Source of the DNA: Anaerolineae bacterium
GTDB lineage: Bacteria; Chloroflexota; Anaerolineae; Aggregatilineales; Phototrophicaceae
Direction of reading: 5' to 3'
Assembly (NCBI GenBank): GCA_023382675.1
Contig: JAHDWN010000019.1
Span: forward strand, 51,245 to 115,244
Length of the DNA stretch: 64,000 nt
Part shown: positions 17,187 through 25,611 of the stretch, piece after piece
Layout of the letters: every line of letters begins with the position of its first letter
Numbering within the stretch: position 1 is the first letter of the stretch
Notes under the pieces: model-generated
Told to the model about the DNA's origin: nothing
The model's database searches: none
What the model saw: only the letters and a program-made list of their open reading frames with translations
Position numbers and translations under genes: made by a program

Positions 17187-17208
17187 TGGGCACGGGTTGC
17201 CGTGCCCA
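17187..17208. repeat. Palindromic element TGGGCACGG...CCGTGCCCA
   Basis: A 9-bp perfect stem with a GTTG loop, 12 nt after the cytochrome stop. It is immediately followed by a second palindrome. It may serve as the gene's 3' hairpin but looks like a repeat-family member. Confidence 0.65.
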
Positions 17209-17214
17209 AACCAT

Positions 17215-17242
17215 GTAGAGGCGCGCGCAAGTGCGCCTCTAC
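17215..17242. repeat. Palindromic element GTAGAGGCGC...GCGCCTCTAC
   Basis: A 10-bp perfect stem with an 8-nt loop. The GTAG-purine-rich head links it to the GTAGGGACG palindromes at 17913, 17953 and 30564. Confidence 0.7.
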
Positions 17243-17343
17243 GATTCTGATGCCTCGACGCGTTCCTCCGGTTGTCCGTAGCCAAGATTCCAAATCATGC
17301 TTAATTCGACTCCGGAGGCTATGACGGCGTTCGTCGGCGCGCT

Positions 17344-17349
17344 TACAAT
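17344..17349 (+). promoter_or_regulatory. Putative -10 hexamer TACAAT upstream of GNAT gene
   Basis: TACAAT ends 34 nt before the GNAT start, with no clear -35. It is part of the recurrent pattern. Confidence 0.3.
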
Positions 17350-17383
17350 GTGGAGCATCCGATACTAGCGAAAGACACCGCTC

Positions 17384-17902
17384 ATGATCGAGATCGTCTC
17401 AGCGCAGGCGGGCGACGCGCTCGAACACGTCATCACCCTGTCTCAGGAATACGTCACCTGGATGCTTGCCGAGATCCACGTCCGGTATCCGGATCTGGAC
17501 GTCGGCGAGTTCACGTCCGAGCATGACTACGACGACGTGCGCCGCAAGTTCCCCGGCGATCACGTGCCGCCGGACGGCTGCCTGCTGCTTGCCCGGAGTG
17601 ACGATCAGGTCTGCGGCTGTGTCGCGCTGGGGCGGCTGACGGAGACCGTCGCCGAGATGCGCACACTGTTCGTGCGCCCGACATGTCGTGGACAGGGCAT
17701 CGGCAAGCAGCTGGCGCAAGCCTCGCTGAGCGAAGCCCGCAAGTTCGGCTACCGGACGGTGCGGCTGGATACGCTCGGCTTCATGGCGAGCGCGCTCGGC
17801 CTGTATCGCTCACTCGGCTTCCACGACATGCCGCCGTACCGCGATGTGTCGGAGTCGTTGAAACGGTACATCTGCTTCCTCGAATTGGATCTGGGGGAAT
17901 AG
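17384..17902 (+). CDS. GNAT family N-acetyltransferase
   Basis: A 172-residue protein with the GNAT acetyl-CoA site CRGQGIGKQLAQASL at about 105-119 (pattern Q/RxxGxG/A), preceded by strand VAEMRTLFVRP and followed by the ALGLYRSLGFHDMPPY segment that closes the fold. It transfers an acetyl group from acetyl-CoA to a small amine or protein amine, acceptor unknown. A single gene, flanked on both sides by palindromic repeats. Confidence 0.85.
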   Translation: MIEIVSAQAGDALEHVITLSQEYVTWMLAEIHVRYPDLDVGEFTSEHDYDDVRRKFPGDHVPPDGCLLLARSDDQVCGCVALGRLTETVAEMRTLFVRPTCRGQGIGKQLAQASLSEARKFGYRTVRLDTLGFMASALGLYRSLGFHDMPPYRDVSESLKRYICFLELDLGE

Positions 17903-17912
17903 GCGCGCATCA

Positions 17913-17935
17913 GACGCCAGGAATGGCGTCCCTAC
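17913..17935 (-). repeat. GTAGGGACG palindrome, copy 1
   Basis: Read on the minus strand: GTAGG then GACGCCA-TTCC-TGGCGTC. The arms pair perfectly over 7 bp. It lies 10 nt after the GNAT gene. Confidence 0.7.
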
Positions 17936-17952
17936 GTGCCGACGGTCTTTTT

Positions 17953-17980
17953 GTAGGGACGACCCACGGGTCGTCCGCCC
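17953..17980 (+). repeat. GTAGGGACG palindrome, copy 2
   Basis: GTAG followed by GGACGACCC-AC-GGGTCGTCC. The head matches copy 1 but the arm bases differ, and pairing is still perfect. Copies 1 and 2 face each other 18 nt apart. Confidence 0.75.
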
Positions 17981-18023
17981 TGCTCCGCGACCTCGCGCGC
18001 CACCCCACGCATACGATCCGCGG

Positions 18024-18029
18024 TACAAT
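18024..18029 (+). promoter_or_regulatory. Putative -10 hexamer TACAAT upstream of Mut7-C gene
   Basis: GGTACAAT lies 38 nt before the ATG at 18068. No -35 was identified. Confidence 0.3.
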
Positions 18030-18067
18030 AGGTGTGCGGCGTCAGAGCGCACGATAGTCGATTGGCG

Positions 18068-18808
18068 ATGCCCGAACATCAGGCCACCTTCCATTTTCAC
18101 GATCATCTGAATGATTTCTTGCTACCGGAGCGGCGCGGGCAGGCGTTCGCTTTCGGCTTCGACGGCTCCCCGGCGATCAAAGACACGATCGAGGCGATTG
18201 GCGTGCCCCACACCGAGATCGGGCAGATCGTCGTCAACGAGTGTATGGTGGATGCACAGTATCGTCTGCGCCCGGACGATCGCGTCCACGTCTACCCGCC
18301 GCAGCGCCAGATCGATCTGCACACGGCGGTTAATGGCAGCGCGCGCCCGGCCTTCGTCGCCGATGTCCACCTGGGGCGGCTGGTCGCTTATCTGCGCATG
18401 ATGGGCTTCGACACCGTGTATGCGACCGACAGCGACGATCCCGAACTGGCCGAGATTTCCAGCCGCGAGCGGCGCATCTTGCTGACGCGCGATCTCGGCC
18501 TGCTCAAGCGGCGCATTGTCACGCTCGGCTATTTCGTCCGCGAGACCGATCCGCTGCGCCAGCTGGAGGAGATCATCCGCCGCTTCGATCTGCTGCACTT
18601 CCCGATGGGCGCGCTGCGCTGCACCCACTGCAACGAGACGCTGGTCGAAGTCGATAAGGACGCCATTGCGCACCGGCTGCCGGGAAACACCCTGGCCTAT
18701 TACGACGCCTTCCACCAATGCACCGCCTGCGACCGCATTTACTGGCGCGGCTCGCACTATCAGAAGCTCGAACGCTTCGTCAACAGCCTGCGCGACGAGA
18801 TGGCCTAA
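18068..18808 (+). CDS. Mut7-C RNase-domain protein with N-terminal ubiquitin-like domain
   Basis: A 246-residue protein. Residues 1-85 look like the ubiquitin-like fold (Mut7-C ubiquitin) that often precedes this nuclease. Residues 95-246 are the Mut7-C PIN-like RNase domain, with FVADVHLGRLVAYLRMMGFD, the ILLTRDLGLL strand-loop, and a CTHC ... CTAC zinc-binding pair near the C-terminus. These proteins are presumed RNA processing or decay nucleases; bacterial substrates are not established. The ATG at 18068 is chosen, since the 12 codons upstream in the ORF track lack family character. Convergent with the XRE regulator gene. Confidence 0.8.
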   Translation: MPEHQATFHFHDHLNDFLLPERRGQAFAFGFDGSPAIKDTIEAIGVPHTEIGQIVVNECMVDAQYRLRPDDRVHVYPPQRQIDLHTAVNGSARPAFVADVHLGRLVAYLRMMGFDTVYATDSDDPELAEISSRERRILLTRDLGLLKRRIVTLGYFVRETDPLRQLEEIIRRFDLLHFPMGALRCTHCNETLVEVDKDAIAHRLPGNTLAYYDAFHQCTACDRIYWRGSHYQKLERFVNSLRDEMA

Positions 18809-18825
18809 GCGCTCTCTGTCTCGTA

Positions 18826-19638
18826 CTATGCGTTGACGCCCTCGTGCAACCAGTCGATGCACTGCTGCGTCGTGTTCGCGTCCGCTGGCGGGCAGAAGAT
18901 CACCCGGAAGCGGTGATCCTGCACGAATGGCTCCGAGATGATGCGAAAATTCAGCGCCTGGCTGTTAACGTCGATTTCCATTGGCGTCAGTGGGCGCGCC
19001 GGGATATGCACGGCTTCGCGCTTCTCCTGATCCCAATGGCGCGCAAAGGTCGCACACTGTTGCATTTCGGCGATTAAGTCGCCATACCACGGCTCGTCGT
19101 GGAAGCGCTGCATTTCGTAGCGCAGGGCGCGGATCTGCGCCGGGAAGAAGGCGTCGGCGTTCTTGATCCTGGGCATCACGTGAAAGGCCGGGTCGAAGAT
19201 CAGTCTCAGCATCGAGAGGCGGCGCAGGCCTTCGGCGCGCAGATTCGTGTGCGGAACCACGTAGAGCCTGGGGGTGAGCGGATTCCAGTGCAGCAGCCGG
19301 TGGGCGCAGTCCAACAGATAGGTCGGGAAGACCGCGCTGTCGAGTTCCGCCTGGCAGACGGAGATGGCCCACGAGATTTCTGTATCGTTGGGTATCGGCG
19401 CATCGACCACGTAGCCGAACAGCTCCAGGACTTCGCGCCGCTCGGTGTAACGCGCATCGAGCGCCGCCAGGATGCGCTCGAGCGTGTCTCGCTCGGGCTG
19501 CTGCACCCGGCCTAATTCGAGCCGCTGCAAGTAGCCGATCCCCAGGCTGGCGTCCAGTTCGACATCCAACTGGGTCTTGCCGTGGAACTCGCGCAAGCCG
19601 CGCAGCCGTTTGCCGCCCGGCGTGATCAAGTGTCTCAT
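18826..19638 (-). CDS. XRE-family regulator with MmyB-like ligand domain
   Basis: A 270-residue regulator. Residues 1-65 form a lambda-repressor-type helix-turn-helix (LRGLREFHGKTQLDVELD, then LGIGYLQRLELGR). Residues 95-265 match the MmyB-like ligand-binding domain that follows XRE domains in actinobacterial and Chloroflexota regulators, with LLHWNPLTPRLY and the DPWYGDLI-like EPWYGDLIAEMQ segment. That domain is PAS-like and may bind a fatty acid, as known for MltR-type members. Targets are not evident. It faces the Mut7-C gene and is divergent from the GNAT gene at 19757, so it could control that gene. Confidence 0.8.
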   Translation of the reverse strand: MRHLITPGGKRLRGLREFHGKTQLDVELDASLGIGYLQRLELGRVQQPERDTLERILAALDARYTERREVLELFGYVVDAPIPNDTEISWAISVCQAELDSAVFPTYLLDCAHRLLHWNPLTPRLYVVPHTNLRAEGLRRLSMLRLIFDPAFHVMPRIKNADAFFPAQIRALRYEMQRFHDEPWYGDLIAEMQQCATFARHWDQEKREAVHIPARPLTPMEIDVNSQALNFRIISEPFVQDHRFRVIFCPPADANTTQQCIDWLHEGVNA

Positions 19639-19689
19639 ACGCCCTCTCCACTAGACTCCGGAGTCCAGGACACCGACTCGCCCTCGCTC

Positions 19690-19695
19690 TACAAT
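19690..19695 (+). promoter_or_regulatory. Putative -10 hexamer TACAAT upstream of second GNAT gene
   Basis: CTACAAT lies 61 nt before the GTG start, in the gap shared with the divergent XRE regulator. Confidence 0.3.
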
Positions 19696-19756
19696 AGGAT
19701 ATGCGATTCCAGATACCGATGCACCCTGCGCAGGCTGGATTGCGGAAGAGGACAGC

Positions 19757-20260
19757 GTGGACGAGATCACATTAACAGGATACACGCCCGGCGCACTGGG
19801 ACGTATCATCGAATTGCAGGCAGTCTATTATGCCCAACACTGGGACTTGGGCCTGTATTTCGAGGCCAAAGCCGCCACGGAGATGGCCGAATTCCTGAGC
19901 CGGTTCGACGCCGAGCGCGATGGCGCGTGGTTCGCGTACGTTGACGGGCAGATCGTCGGCGGCATCTTCATCGACGGCGCGCGGGCGGATGACGAAGGGG
20001 CGCGGCTGCGCTGGTTTATCATCGACGAGGCTTATCAAGGGCTGGGCCTGGGCAAGCGTCTGATGGACGCCGCGATGGCGTTCTGCCGCCGCCAGCAGTT
20101 TCGCCGCGTCTACCTGACGACCTTCAAGGGCTTGACTGCCGCGCGTCACCTCTACGAAAAGCACGGATTCAGATTGTGTGGTGAAGAAGATGGTACGCAT
20201 CTGACCGGCAAAGCCTCCCTGATTGAGCAGGTTTTCGAATGGGTGATGCCCGCCGATTGA
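19757..20260 (+). CDS. GNAT family N-acetyltransferase
   Basis: A 167-residue acetyltransferase. The cofactor loop EAYQGLGLGKRLMDAAM is near residues 94-110, followed by FRRVYLTTFKGLTAARHLYEKHGF. This is the arrangement of the stand-alone GNAT domain also found fused to MarR regulators. The GTG start has GAGGA a few bases upstream. The acceptor is unknown. A fragment of a close relative lies in the gap at 23140-23217. Confidence 0.85.
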   Translation: MDEITLTGYTPGALGRIIELQAVYYAQHWDLGLYFEAKAATEMAEFLSRFDAERDGAWFAYVDGQIVGGIFIDGARADDEGARLRWFIIDEAYQGLGLGKRLMDAAMAFCRRQQFRRVYLTTFKGLTAARHLYEKHGFRLCGEEDGTHLTGKASLIEQVFEWVMPAD

Positions 20261-20373
20261 GCAATCTCACGCTCGCGGACACGCCCTGGACGGCCGATCT
20301 CGTTGAAAACACCTCGCCTTTCGCTTAGAATGTCTGGCCCGTTCTGCCGCACGTCGAGCGATGAGGTGTGTGG

Positions 20374-23049
20374 ATGACAGACGTCTTCATCTCCTACTCG
20401 CGCAAAGACGTAGACTTTGTGCGCCGCCTGTTTGACGCGTTCGAGCGCGCCAGTCTGAGTTCTTGGATCGATTTCGATGACATTCCCTACTCGGTCGATT
20501 GGATGCTGGAGATCGAGAAGGGCATCGACGCGTCGGATGCGTTCGTGTTCATCATCAGCCCCGATTCGGTCGCATCTCGTGTCTGCAATCTGGAGCTGGC
20601 GTACGCGCGCCAGAATAGTAAGCGCATCATCCCGGTCGTCCGCCGCGATGTCGATGCCCAGGCCATCGAACCCGTGTGGCGGCAGCAGGACTGGGGAGAG
20701 CAAGCGCGCGAAAACTGGACGTATCTGCGCCGGTTGAACTGGCTGTTTGCGCGTGAAAGTGACGATTTCACGCAGGCGTTTCAAGCGCTGGTTGAGATCG
20801 CACAGCAAGACCCGGAACATGTCCGCGCGCACACACGGCTGCTGACTCGTGCGCGCGAGTGGGATGTTCATCAGCGTGAGACCAGCTACTTGCTCAGCGG
20901 CGAGGATTTGAAAGCGGCGGAAAACTGGCTGGTGACGGCGGCAATCCTCGACCCACAGCCGACGCCGCTGCAGGTGGCCTATGTCCAGACGAGCCGCCAG
21001 CGAGAAACTCGCCGTACGCGCAACCTGCTGATCGGTGTTTCTGTTGCGCTCGTGGTCACGGTAGCGTTGGCGGTGCTTTCTTTTGGGCTGTTCCAGCGCT
21101 CAGAGACCAACCGTGTGCTGGCGGAGAACAACGAAGCCACGGCCGTCTATCAGGGCACGATTTCGGAGGCACTGCGCCTGTCCGCTCAAGCGGAACTGGA
21201 GGCGAGCGGCGCGTTTCCGGATCGTGGCGTGTTGCTGGCGCTTGACGTGCTTGAGCATTATCCGTACGTCTGGCAGGCGGAGCGCGCGCTGGCAACAGCC
21301 GTCCAGAGCACGCGACTGCGCTACCTGATCGACGACCCTGGGTTCTCCATCCACGGCCTGTCCGCGCAGAATCAATATCTGTCTGCGCTCGGGGGTACGG
21401 GAATCGAGGAACGCGAACGCCCATGCCTGCCACCCGTGCCCTATTCTAATACAATAGACGGCTTGCCGATGGTCGCGTTTCATATCTGGGCGCTGGAGGT
21501 AAGGCAGATCATCGAGAATTGGACGGGCTGCGTACTCCTGTGGTCGCCAACGAATGCCGCTCGTGTGGCGCTGGTCGATCCCACGACGACGACCATCTAC
21601 GATCTTCGTAACGATGCGCCCCGGCAGAACATACCCGGTTATGCGGTCGCCTGGTCACCTTCCGGCCAGCAGTTAGCGCTGCGCGAGGGCGCTCAGCTGC
21701 ATATCTGGGAGATTGAAGCGGGGCGGAGGCACTTCACCATCACGGGGCAAGATCCGCTCTGGTCGCCCGATGAACGCCGCATCCTGACTCTGGACAACCG
21801 CAGTCTATGGGATGCAAATACGGGCGCGCATTTGCTCACGCTGGAGATGCCGCCTTCGCCCACCGGAATGGGCGAGGAAGGCTTCATGGCCGCCACCTGG
21901 TCGCCGGATAGCCAGCAGCTCCTGGCTATCCAGCTCTATCGGGCGGCCACGTTCAATGCCTCGACCGGCGAACCACTCGAAGTCGACGCGGTCGGTCAGG
22001 ATCAGCATCCCGGCTACGTGGCATCGTGGATGGGTGATCATCCGCTGATCGCCTACACCTCCGGCACGACCGGGCTGGTCGACGTCATGCTCGATGATCT
22101 GAGCGGCGCTGATCCGGCACTCTTATCGCAGATGGCGCTAGATCCGCAGTGGTCGGTCAATGGCGAGCTTGCCTCCAACACGATTCAGAACACGGTGCGC
22201 GTGGAGGCGAGCGGCGTTGACGGCACCTTCTATGAGCTTCAACTCTATGGCGGCCCATATCCACTGACCTACGGGTTGAGCACCGTATGGTCAACGAGCA
22301 ACTCCTACCTCGCCGCAAACGTGAACACCGCGCCTATGCCGCTCGCCGAGATCAATGCGCCGATTCATGTGTGGGATGCGGGCAACCTGGCGACATCCCT
22401 GCCACAGGATATCAATTTGACACCGCGTGAGGTGCCGTATCTGGCGACCGATGTCGCTTCGCCCGATGGCAGCCTGACTTTCCACTACGATCCGTCGACC
22501 GAGGCGACCAGAGCTTCGATCACGATTCACGACGCGGGCGACGACCGACTGCTGCGAACGCTGCCCATTGATGCGGATTTCGGTGGGTTGATCATCGAAT
22601 GGTCGCCGGATGGGCGTTTCATCTCAGCACACGGGGTCGCCGGCTTTTCCAGTCTACCGTCGCGCTCGTGGGTTTGGGACGTGCGCACTGGCGAGGAGGT
22701 CCTCAGTTTCACCAATACTTATCGCATACAATGGGCGCCGCACACCAGTCGTCTTCTGGTTGCGCGGGGCAGCCGCGCGGAGATTTGGGATGTCGAACGC
22801 CGGATTCTGCTCTACGAAACGGACGCGCCCACAAGCGTTGTCGAATGGAGCGAAGATGGCAGCAGCCTGGTCTTTATGACTCACGCATGGGTCGTGCGCG
22901 ACGGCGTCGGCGGCAACGAGTATACCGGTGTCACGCTGCCAGTCTGGGAAACGCTGGACGATCTGATTGCTTATGCGCGTGAATGCTGTGTCGTGCGCAG
23001 TCTGACTGCCGAAGAACGGCGCCAATTTGGACTGCCTGCGTTAGAGTAA
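20374..23049 (+). CDS. TIR - transmembrane - beta-propeller protein
   Basis: An 891-residue protein. The TIR domain (1-125) has VFISYSRKD at the start and CNLELAYA, with Glu74 where TIR NADases carry the catalytic acid. A helical linker (149-208) follows with RLLTRAREW, LLSGEDLKAAENWL and PTPLQVAYVQTSR. One membrane segment spans 217-240, then a helical stalk and a propeller of WD40-like repeats (AWSPSGQQL, WSPDERRIL, TWSPDSQQLL, EWSPDGRF). TIR domains either degrade NAD or scaffold signalling. The layout suggests a cytoplasmic TIR with the propeller outside, or the reverse. ATG 20374 is preferred over the GTG two codons upstream. A paralogue is at 30606-33476. Confidence 0.85.
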   Translation: MTDVFISYSRKDVDFVRRLFDAFERASLSSWIDFDDIPYSVDWMLEIEKGIDASDAFVFIISPDSVASRVCNLELAYARQNSKRIIPVVRRDVDAQAIEPVWRQQDWGEQARENWTYLRRLNWLFARESDDFTQAFQALVEIAQQDPEHVRAHTRLLTRAREWDVHQRETSYLLSGEDLKAAENWLVTAAILDPQPTPLQVAYVQTSRQRETRRTRNLLIGVSVALVVTVALAVLSFGLFQRSETNRVLAENNEATAVYQGTISEALRLSAQAELEASGAFPDRGVLLALDVLEHYPYVWQAERALATAVQSTRLRYLIDDPGFSIHGLSAQNQYLSALGGTGIEERERPCLPPVPYSNTIDGLPMVAFHIWALEVRQIIENWTGCVLLWSPTNAARVALVDPTTTTIYDLRNDAPRQNIPGYAVAWSPSGQQLALREGAQLHIWEIEAGRRHFTITGQDPLWSPDERRILTLDNRSLWDANTGAHLLTLEMPPSPTGMGEEGFMAATWSPDSQQLLAIQLYRAATFNASTGEPLEVDAVGQDQHPGYVASWMGDHPLIAYTSGTTGLVDVMLDDLSGADPALLSQMALDPQWSVNGELASNTIQNTVRVEASGVDGTFYELQLYGGPYPLTYGLSTVWSTSNSYLAANVNTAPMPLAEINAPIHVWDAGNLATSLPQDINLTPREVPYLATDVASPDGSLTFHYDPSTEATRASITIHDAGDDRLLRTLPIDADFGGLIIEWSPDGRFISAHGVAGFSSLPSRSWVWDVRTGEEVLSFTNTYRIQWAPHTSRLLVARGSRAEIWDVERRILLYETDAPTSVVEWSEDGSSLVFMTHAWVVRDGVGGNEYTGVTLPVWETLDDLIAYARECCVVRSLTAEERRQFGLPALE

Positions 23050-23139
23050 GTGACCGTCCGTTAGTTTGAGCTTGCGTGCTACTGACGAAGGGGTACGATG
23101 GGGCCGATTGGGGGCTGGCCCAGGTTGTTGCCTGGTGGA

Positions 23140-23217
23140 TGCTGCAAGCAAGTTCGACCGGTCTGCCTGACAACCTTCAAGGGCTTGACCTCCGCGCGCT
23201 ATCTTGAACCGCAATAG
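23140..23217 (+). pseudogene. Remnant of a GNAT acetyltransferase C-terminal part
   Basis: One frame in this intergenic stretch reads CKQVRPVCLTTFKGLTSARYLEPQ then stop (split here: CKQVRPV, then CLTTFKGLTSARYLE). It aligns with CRRQQFRRVYLTTFKGLTAARHLYE of the intact GNAT at 19757-20260, at both protein and DNA level (a shared ACCTTCAAGGGCTTGAC core). There is no start codon or upstream homology, so this is a gene fragment left by duplication or recombination about 3 kb away. Confidence 0.6.
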
Positions 23218-23237
23218 CCCACGCGCGCTTCAGCCGG

Positions 23238-23243
23238 TACAAT
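23238..23243 (+). promoter_or_regulatory. Putative birA promoter (-10 TACAAT), possibly leaderless mRNA
   Basis: GGTACAAT ends 7 nt before the birA ATG. A transcript starting at the normal distance from a -10 box would begin at or next to the ATG. No Shine-Dalgarno site is visible, which supports leaderless translation. Confidence 0.4.
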
Positions 23244-23250
23244 CCGGCGC

Positions 23251-24108
23251 ATGTTTACACAAGACGTTCTAACACAGGCGCTCGCGCCGCGCGCGGTGCG
23301 CTATCTGCCGCAGACCGGCAGCACCAACGACGATGCGCTCGCCTGGCTCAACGGCGGCGCAGCCGATGGCGCGGTCGTCATCGCTGGTGAACAGGTGCGT
23401 GGTCGTGGGCGTATGGGGCGCGCCTGGCACGCGCCGCCCGGCACCGCCCTGCTGCTCTCCATCGTGCTGCGCCCGCATCTGCAACACCTGCCACAGTTGA
23501 CCATGCTCGGCGCGCTGGCCGTCTGCGAACTGGCCGAGGCCTACGGCATCGCCGCCGTGGACATCAAATGGCCGAACGATGTGCGCATCGGCGGGCGCAA
23601 GCTCAGCGGCGTACTGCCAGAGGCCGCCTGGGCAGGCGACCGCCTGCTCGGCGCTGTCCTCGGCATCGGCCTTAACCTCAGCGTCGATTTCACCGGCACA
23701 CCGTTCGCGTCCACCGCCATCAGCCTGGCGACCGCGTTACGATCTCCCGAAGTATCCGCCTCATCTGCGCAGGACTCATCGAGCAAGGTACTGCCTGCCG
23801 AAGTCCCCTCACCGTCTACGGAGAGGGAATTTAGGGATGAGGTGGGTGAGGTGTCTGCTCTATCCCCACTCGCTGTCCTCACACGCCTGCTCACTCTCTA
23901 TGATCGCTGGCGGGCGCAGCTTGGACAGCCCGCGCTCTATCACGCATGGCGACAGCGGCTGGCGCTCGGCGGTCACGTCCGTGTCACCGCGCCGGAGGGT
24001 GTGCTGGAAGGCGTCGCTGAGGGGGTGACGCCGGATGGGGCGCTGCTCCTGCGCATGGCCGACGGCACGTTGCGTCATATCCTTGCAGGGGATGTGTTCG
24101 AGGTCTGA
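23251..24108 (+). CDS. birA: Biotin--[acetyl-CoA carboxylase] ligase
   Basis: A 285-residue biotin protein ligase without the N-terminal DNA-binding domain, so catalytic only. It activates biotin to biotinyl-AMP and attaches it to the carboxylase carrier protein. The signature GRGRMGRAW (51-59) binds biotinyl-AMP, KWPND is at 107-111, and GRKLSGVLPE follows. The C-terminal SH3-like domain is present (GVLEGVAEGVTPDGALLL). Between the catalytic and C-terminal domains, residues about 168-205 are a low-complexity Ser/Glu-rich insert whose DNA includes a near-palindrome resembling an intergenic repeat. No ribosome site is visible. Confidence 0.9.
   Translation: MFTQDVLTQALAPRAVRYLPQTGSTNDDALAWLNGGAADGAVVIAGEQVRGRGRMGRAWHAPPGTALLLSIVLRPHLQHLPQLTMLGALAVCELAEAYGIAAVDIKWPNDVRIGGRKLSGVLPEAAWAGDRLLGAVLGIGLNLSVDFTGTPFASTAISLATALRSPEVSASSAQDSSSKVLPAEVPSPSTEREFRDEVGEVSALSPLAVLTRLLTLYDRWRAQLGQPALYHAWRQRLALGGHVRVTAPEGVLEGVAEGVTPDGALLLRMADGTLRHILAGDVFEV
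23806..23827. repeat. Near-palindrome inside birA
   Basis: CCCTCACCGT-CT-ACGGAGAGGG pairs over 10 bp with one mismatch. It is followed by purine-rich TTTAGGGATGAGGTGGG, the look of an intergenic palindromic repeat. It lies in frame within the interdomain insert of BirA. Confidence 0.6.
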
Positions 24109-24225
24109 TCCCTGCGCCAGCGAAGCGACGCTAAGCCTCCGCTTCGCCCCCGACGACAGTCACCCTTGGTATGCACTCGCTGTCTGTGGTTCAATTAGAG
24201 TGTTGATTGACGATGGAACGACATT

Positions 24226-25602
24226 ATGGGAATCCGTCTGGATTGGGAAATTGAGAGCGAACGCGAGCGGATGCAGGAAGTCGGGGAAGACCCGGAGGCC
24301 GCTCGGCGGCGACGCCGCGCCTTGCGCCGCATCATCCTTTTTACTGCCTTCCTCATCATGATCGGCGCGTGCGTGGTCGGCCTGGTGCTGCTGCGCTTGC
24401 AGCAGGTCGATGAAATCTTCCGCCAGAACCTGCTCGACACAGTCGAAAACGAGGTGGCCGCGCTGCGGGTTGGCGACCGCACTGCCTACAATAATATCCA
24501 GCGCAGCGACAGCGAGGCGTGGATACAAAGCCAGCAGGTGCTCTACGATGATTATCAGACGCTCAAACAGCAGCCCAACCTGATCCTCAGCGGGCACGCG
24601 CTCGATGTCGAAATCGATGGTGCGCGCGGGCGGGTGTTGGTCGAAGAGATCCTCAACGGCGTCCAGTATGCGCGCGTCTGGTTCTACTGGCGCTTTGACG
24701 ATGGCTGGCGTCATGTCCCGCCGGATTACACCTTCTGGGGTGAGCAGCGTTTGCTCGAAAGCGACCAGATGGCGATCCGCTACTGGGCGGTTGATGAGCC
24801 ATTCGCGCAGGCGCTGGCTTCGACCCTGCCTGCCTGGCTCAATGCCGGTTGTGCCGCGCTCATCTGCCCAACGCTGCCGCAGCTCGTGATCGATATTCTG
24901 CCAGACGAAACGGTCGAGATGGGCTGGCTGCCGGATGAACCCTGGCATCTGCGCGTTGCCTCGCCATTTCTCAAACCGGTGCGGATGGATCAGGTCTGGC
25001 AGCCGGAAAGTCGCCTGGCTATGGCCGGATTGTTCACCGAACAGCTCGTGTCTGCTGCCACCAATGGTGTCGGGCCGGTCTATCCCGCCGACGCCTACTA
25101 TCTGCACCAGGTCATCACCTCGTGGTTGACCAAGCGCTTCAGCGGCGTCGAGATCAACACCTACAGCCTGGATAGCTTCGCCGGACGCTACGGAGATGCG
25201 GCGGTCGGGCGTCTGTTGGCGGCGCTCACGCCGGACTCGGGCGTCGCGGCCATGGCCGAGGCCGCAGGCGTCGCCTCGGTGGCCGATCTCGAAATCGACT
25301 GGCGCGATATTCTCACCTGGCGCTTGACGCTTGAGCAGGAATTGATCGCCGCTCGCGACGATGCGCACTTCCTGCAACTCTACGACTTGACCGATCCTGC
25401 CGTGAGCGATGCCGCGCTGGCTCGCTTTGAGTCGGTCGGGCGTGGCGGGCGTCTGCTCGTCTCAGAGGTGACGCGCGGCGCGGATTCGGTGGGCAATCCG
25501 GCGCTGTTTGCGCGCGCCATTGTCGTTGGCACCGACGGCTCAACGCGCGAGGAGCAGGTTGTTTTTCGCCTGGTCAATGGCGACTGGAAGCGCGCCAGCT
25601 AG
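24226..25602 (+). CDS. Single-span membrane protein with large extracytoplasmic domain, unknown
   Basis: A 458-residue protein. A charged cytoplasmic N-terminus rich in Arg and Glu (1-34) leads to one membrane segment (about 35-57). The remaining 400 residues would face outwards. That part starts with an NTF2-like pattern (LLDTVENEVAALRVGDRTAYNN ... WFYWRFDDGWRHVPP), continues with a helical segment (SAATNGVGPVYPADAYYLHQVITSWL), and ends in another NTF2-like strand set (VVFRLVNGDWKRA). The middle could be a peptidase-like fold lacking a visible HExxH. Function unknown. A single gene. Confidence 0.6.
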   Translation: MGIRLDWEIESERERMQEVGEDPEAARRRRRALRRIILFTAFLIMIGACVVGLVLLRLQQVDEIFRQNLLDTVENEVAALRVGDRTAYNNIQRSDSEAWIQSQQVLYDDYQTLKQQPNLILSGHALDVEIDGARGRVLVEEILNGVQYARVWFYWRFDDGWRHVPPDYTFWGEQRLLESDQMAIRYWAVDEPFAQALASTLPAWLNAGCAALICPTLPQLVIDILPDETVEMGWLPDEPWHLRVASPFLKPVRMDQVWQPESRLAMAGLFTEQLVSAATNGVGPVYPADAYYLHQVITSWLTKRFSGVEINTYSLDSFAGRYGDAAVGRLLAALTPDSGVAAMAEAAGVASVADLEIDWRDILTWRLTLEQELIAARDDAHFLQLYDLTDPAVSDAALARFESVGRGGRLLVSEVTRGADSVGNPALFARAIVVGTDGSTREEQVVFRLVNGDWKRAS

Positions 25603-25611
25603 GTCAGACAA

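Noticed and set aside
24160-25377. 405-aa minus ORF antisense to the single-span membrane protein
   Set aside because: Shadow; the plus frame has a membrane segment, start and coherent folds.
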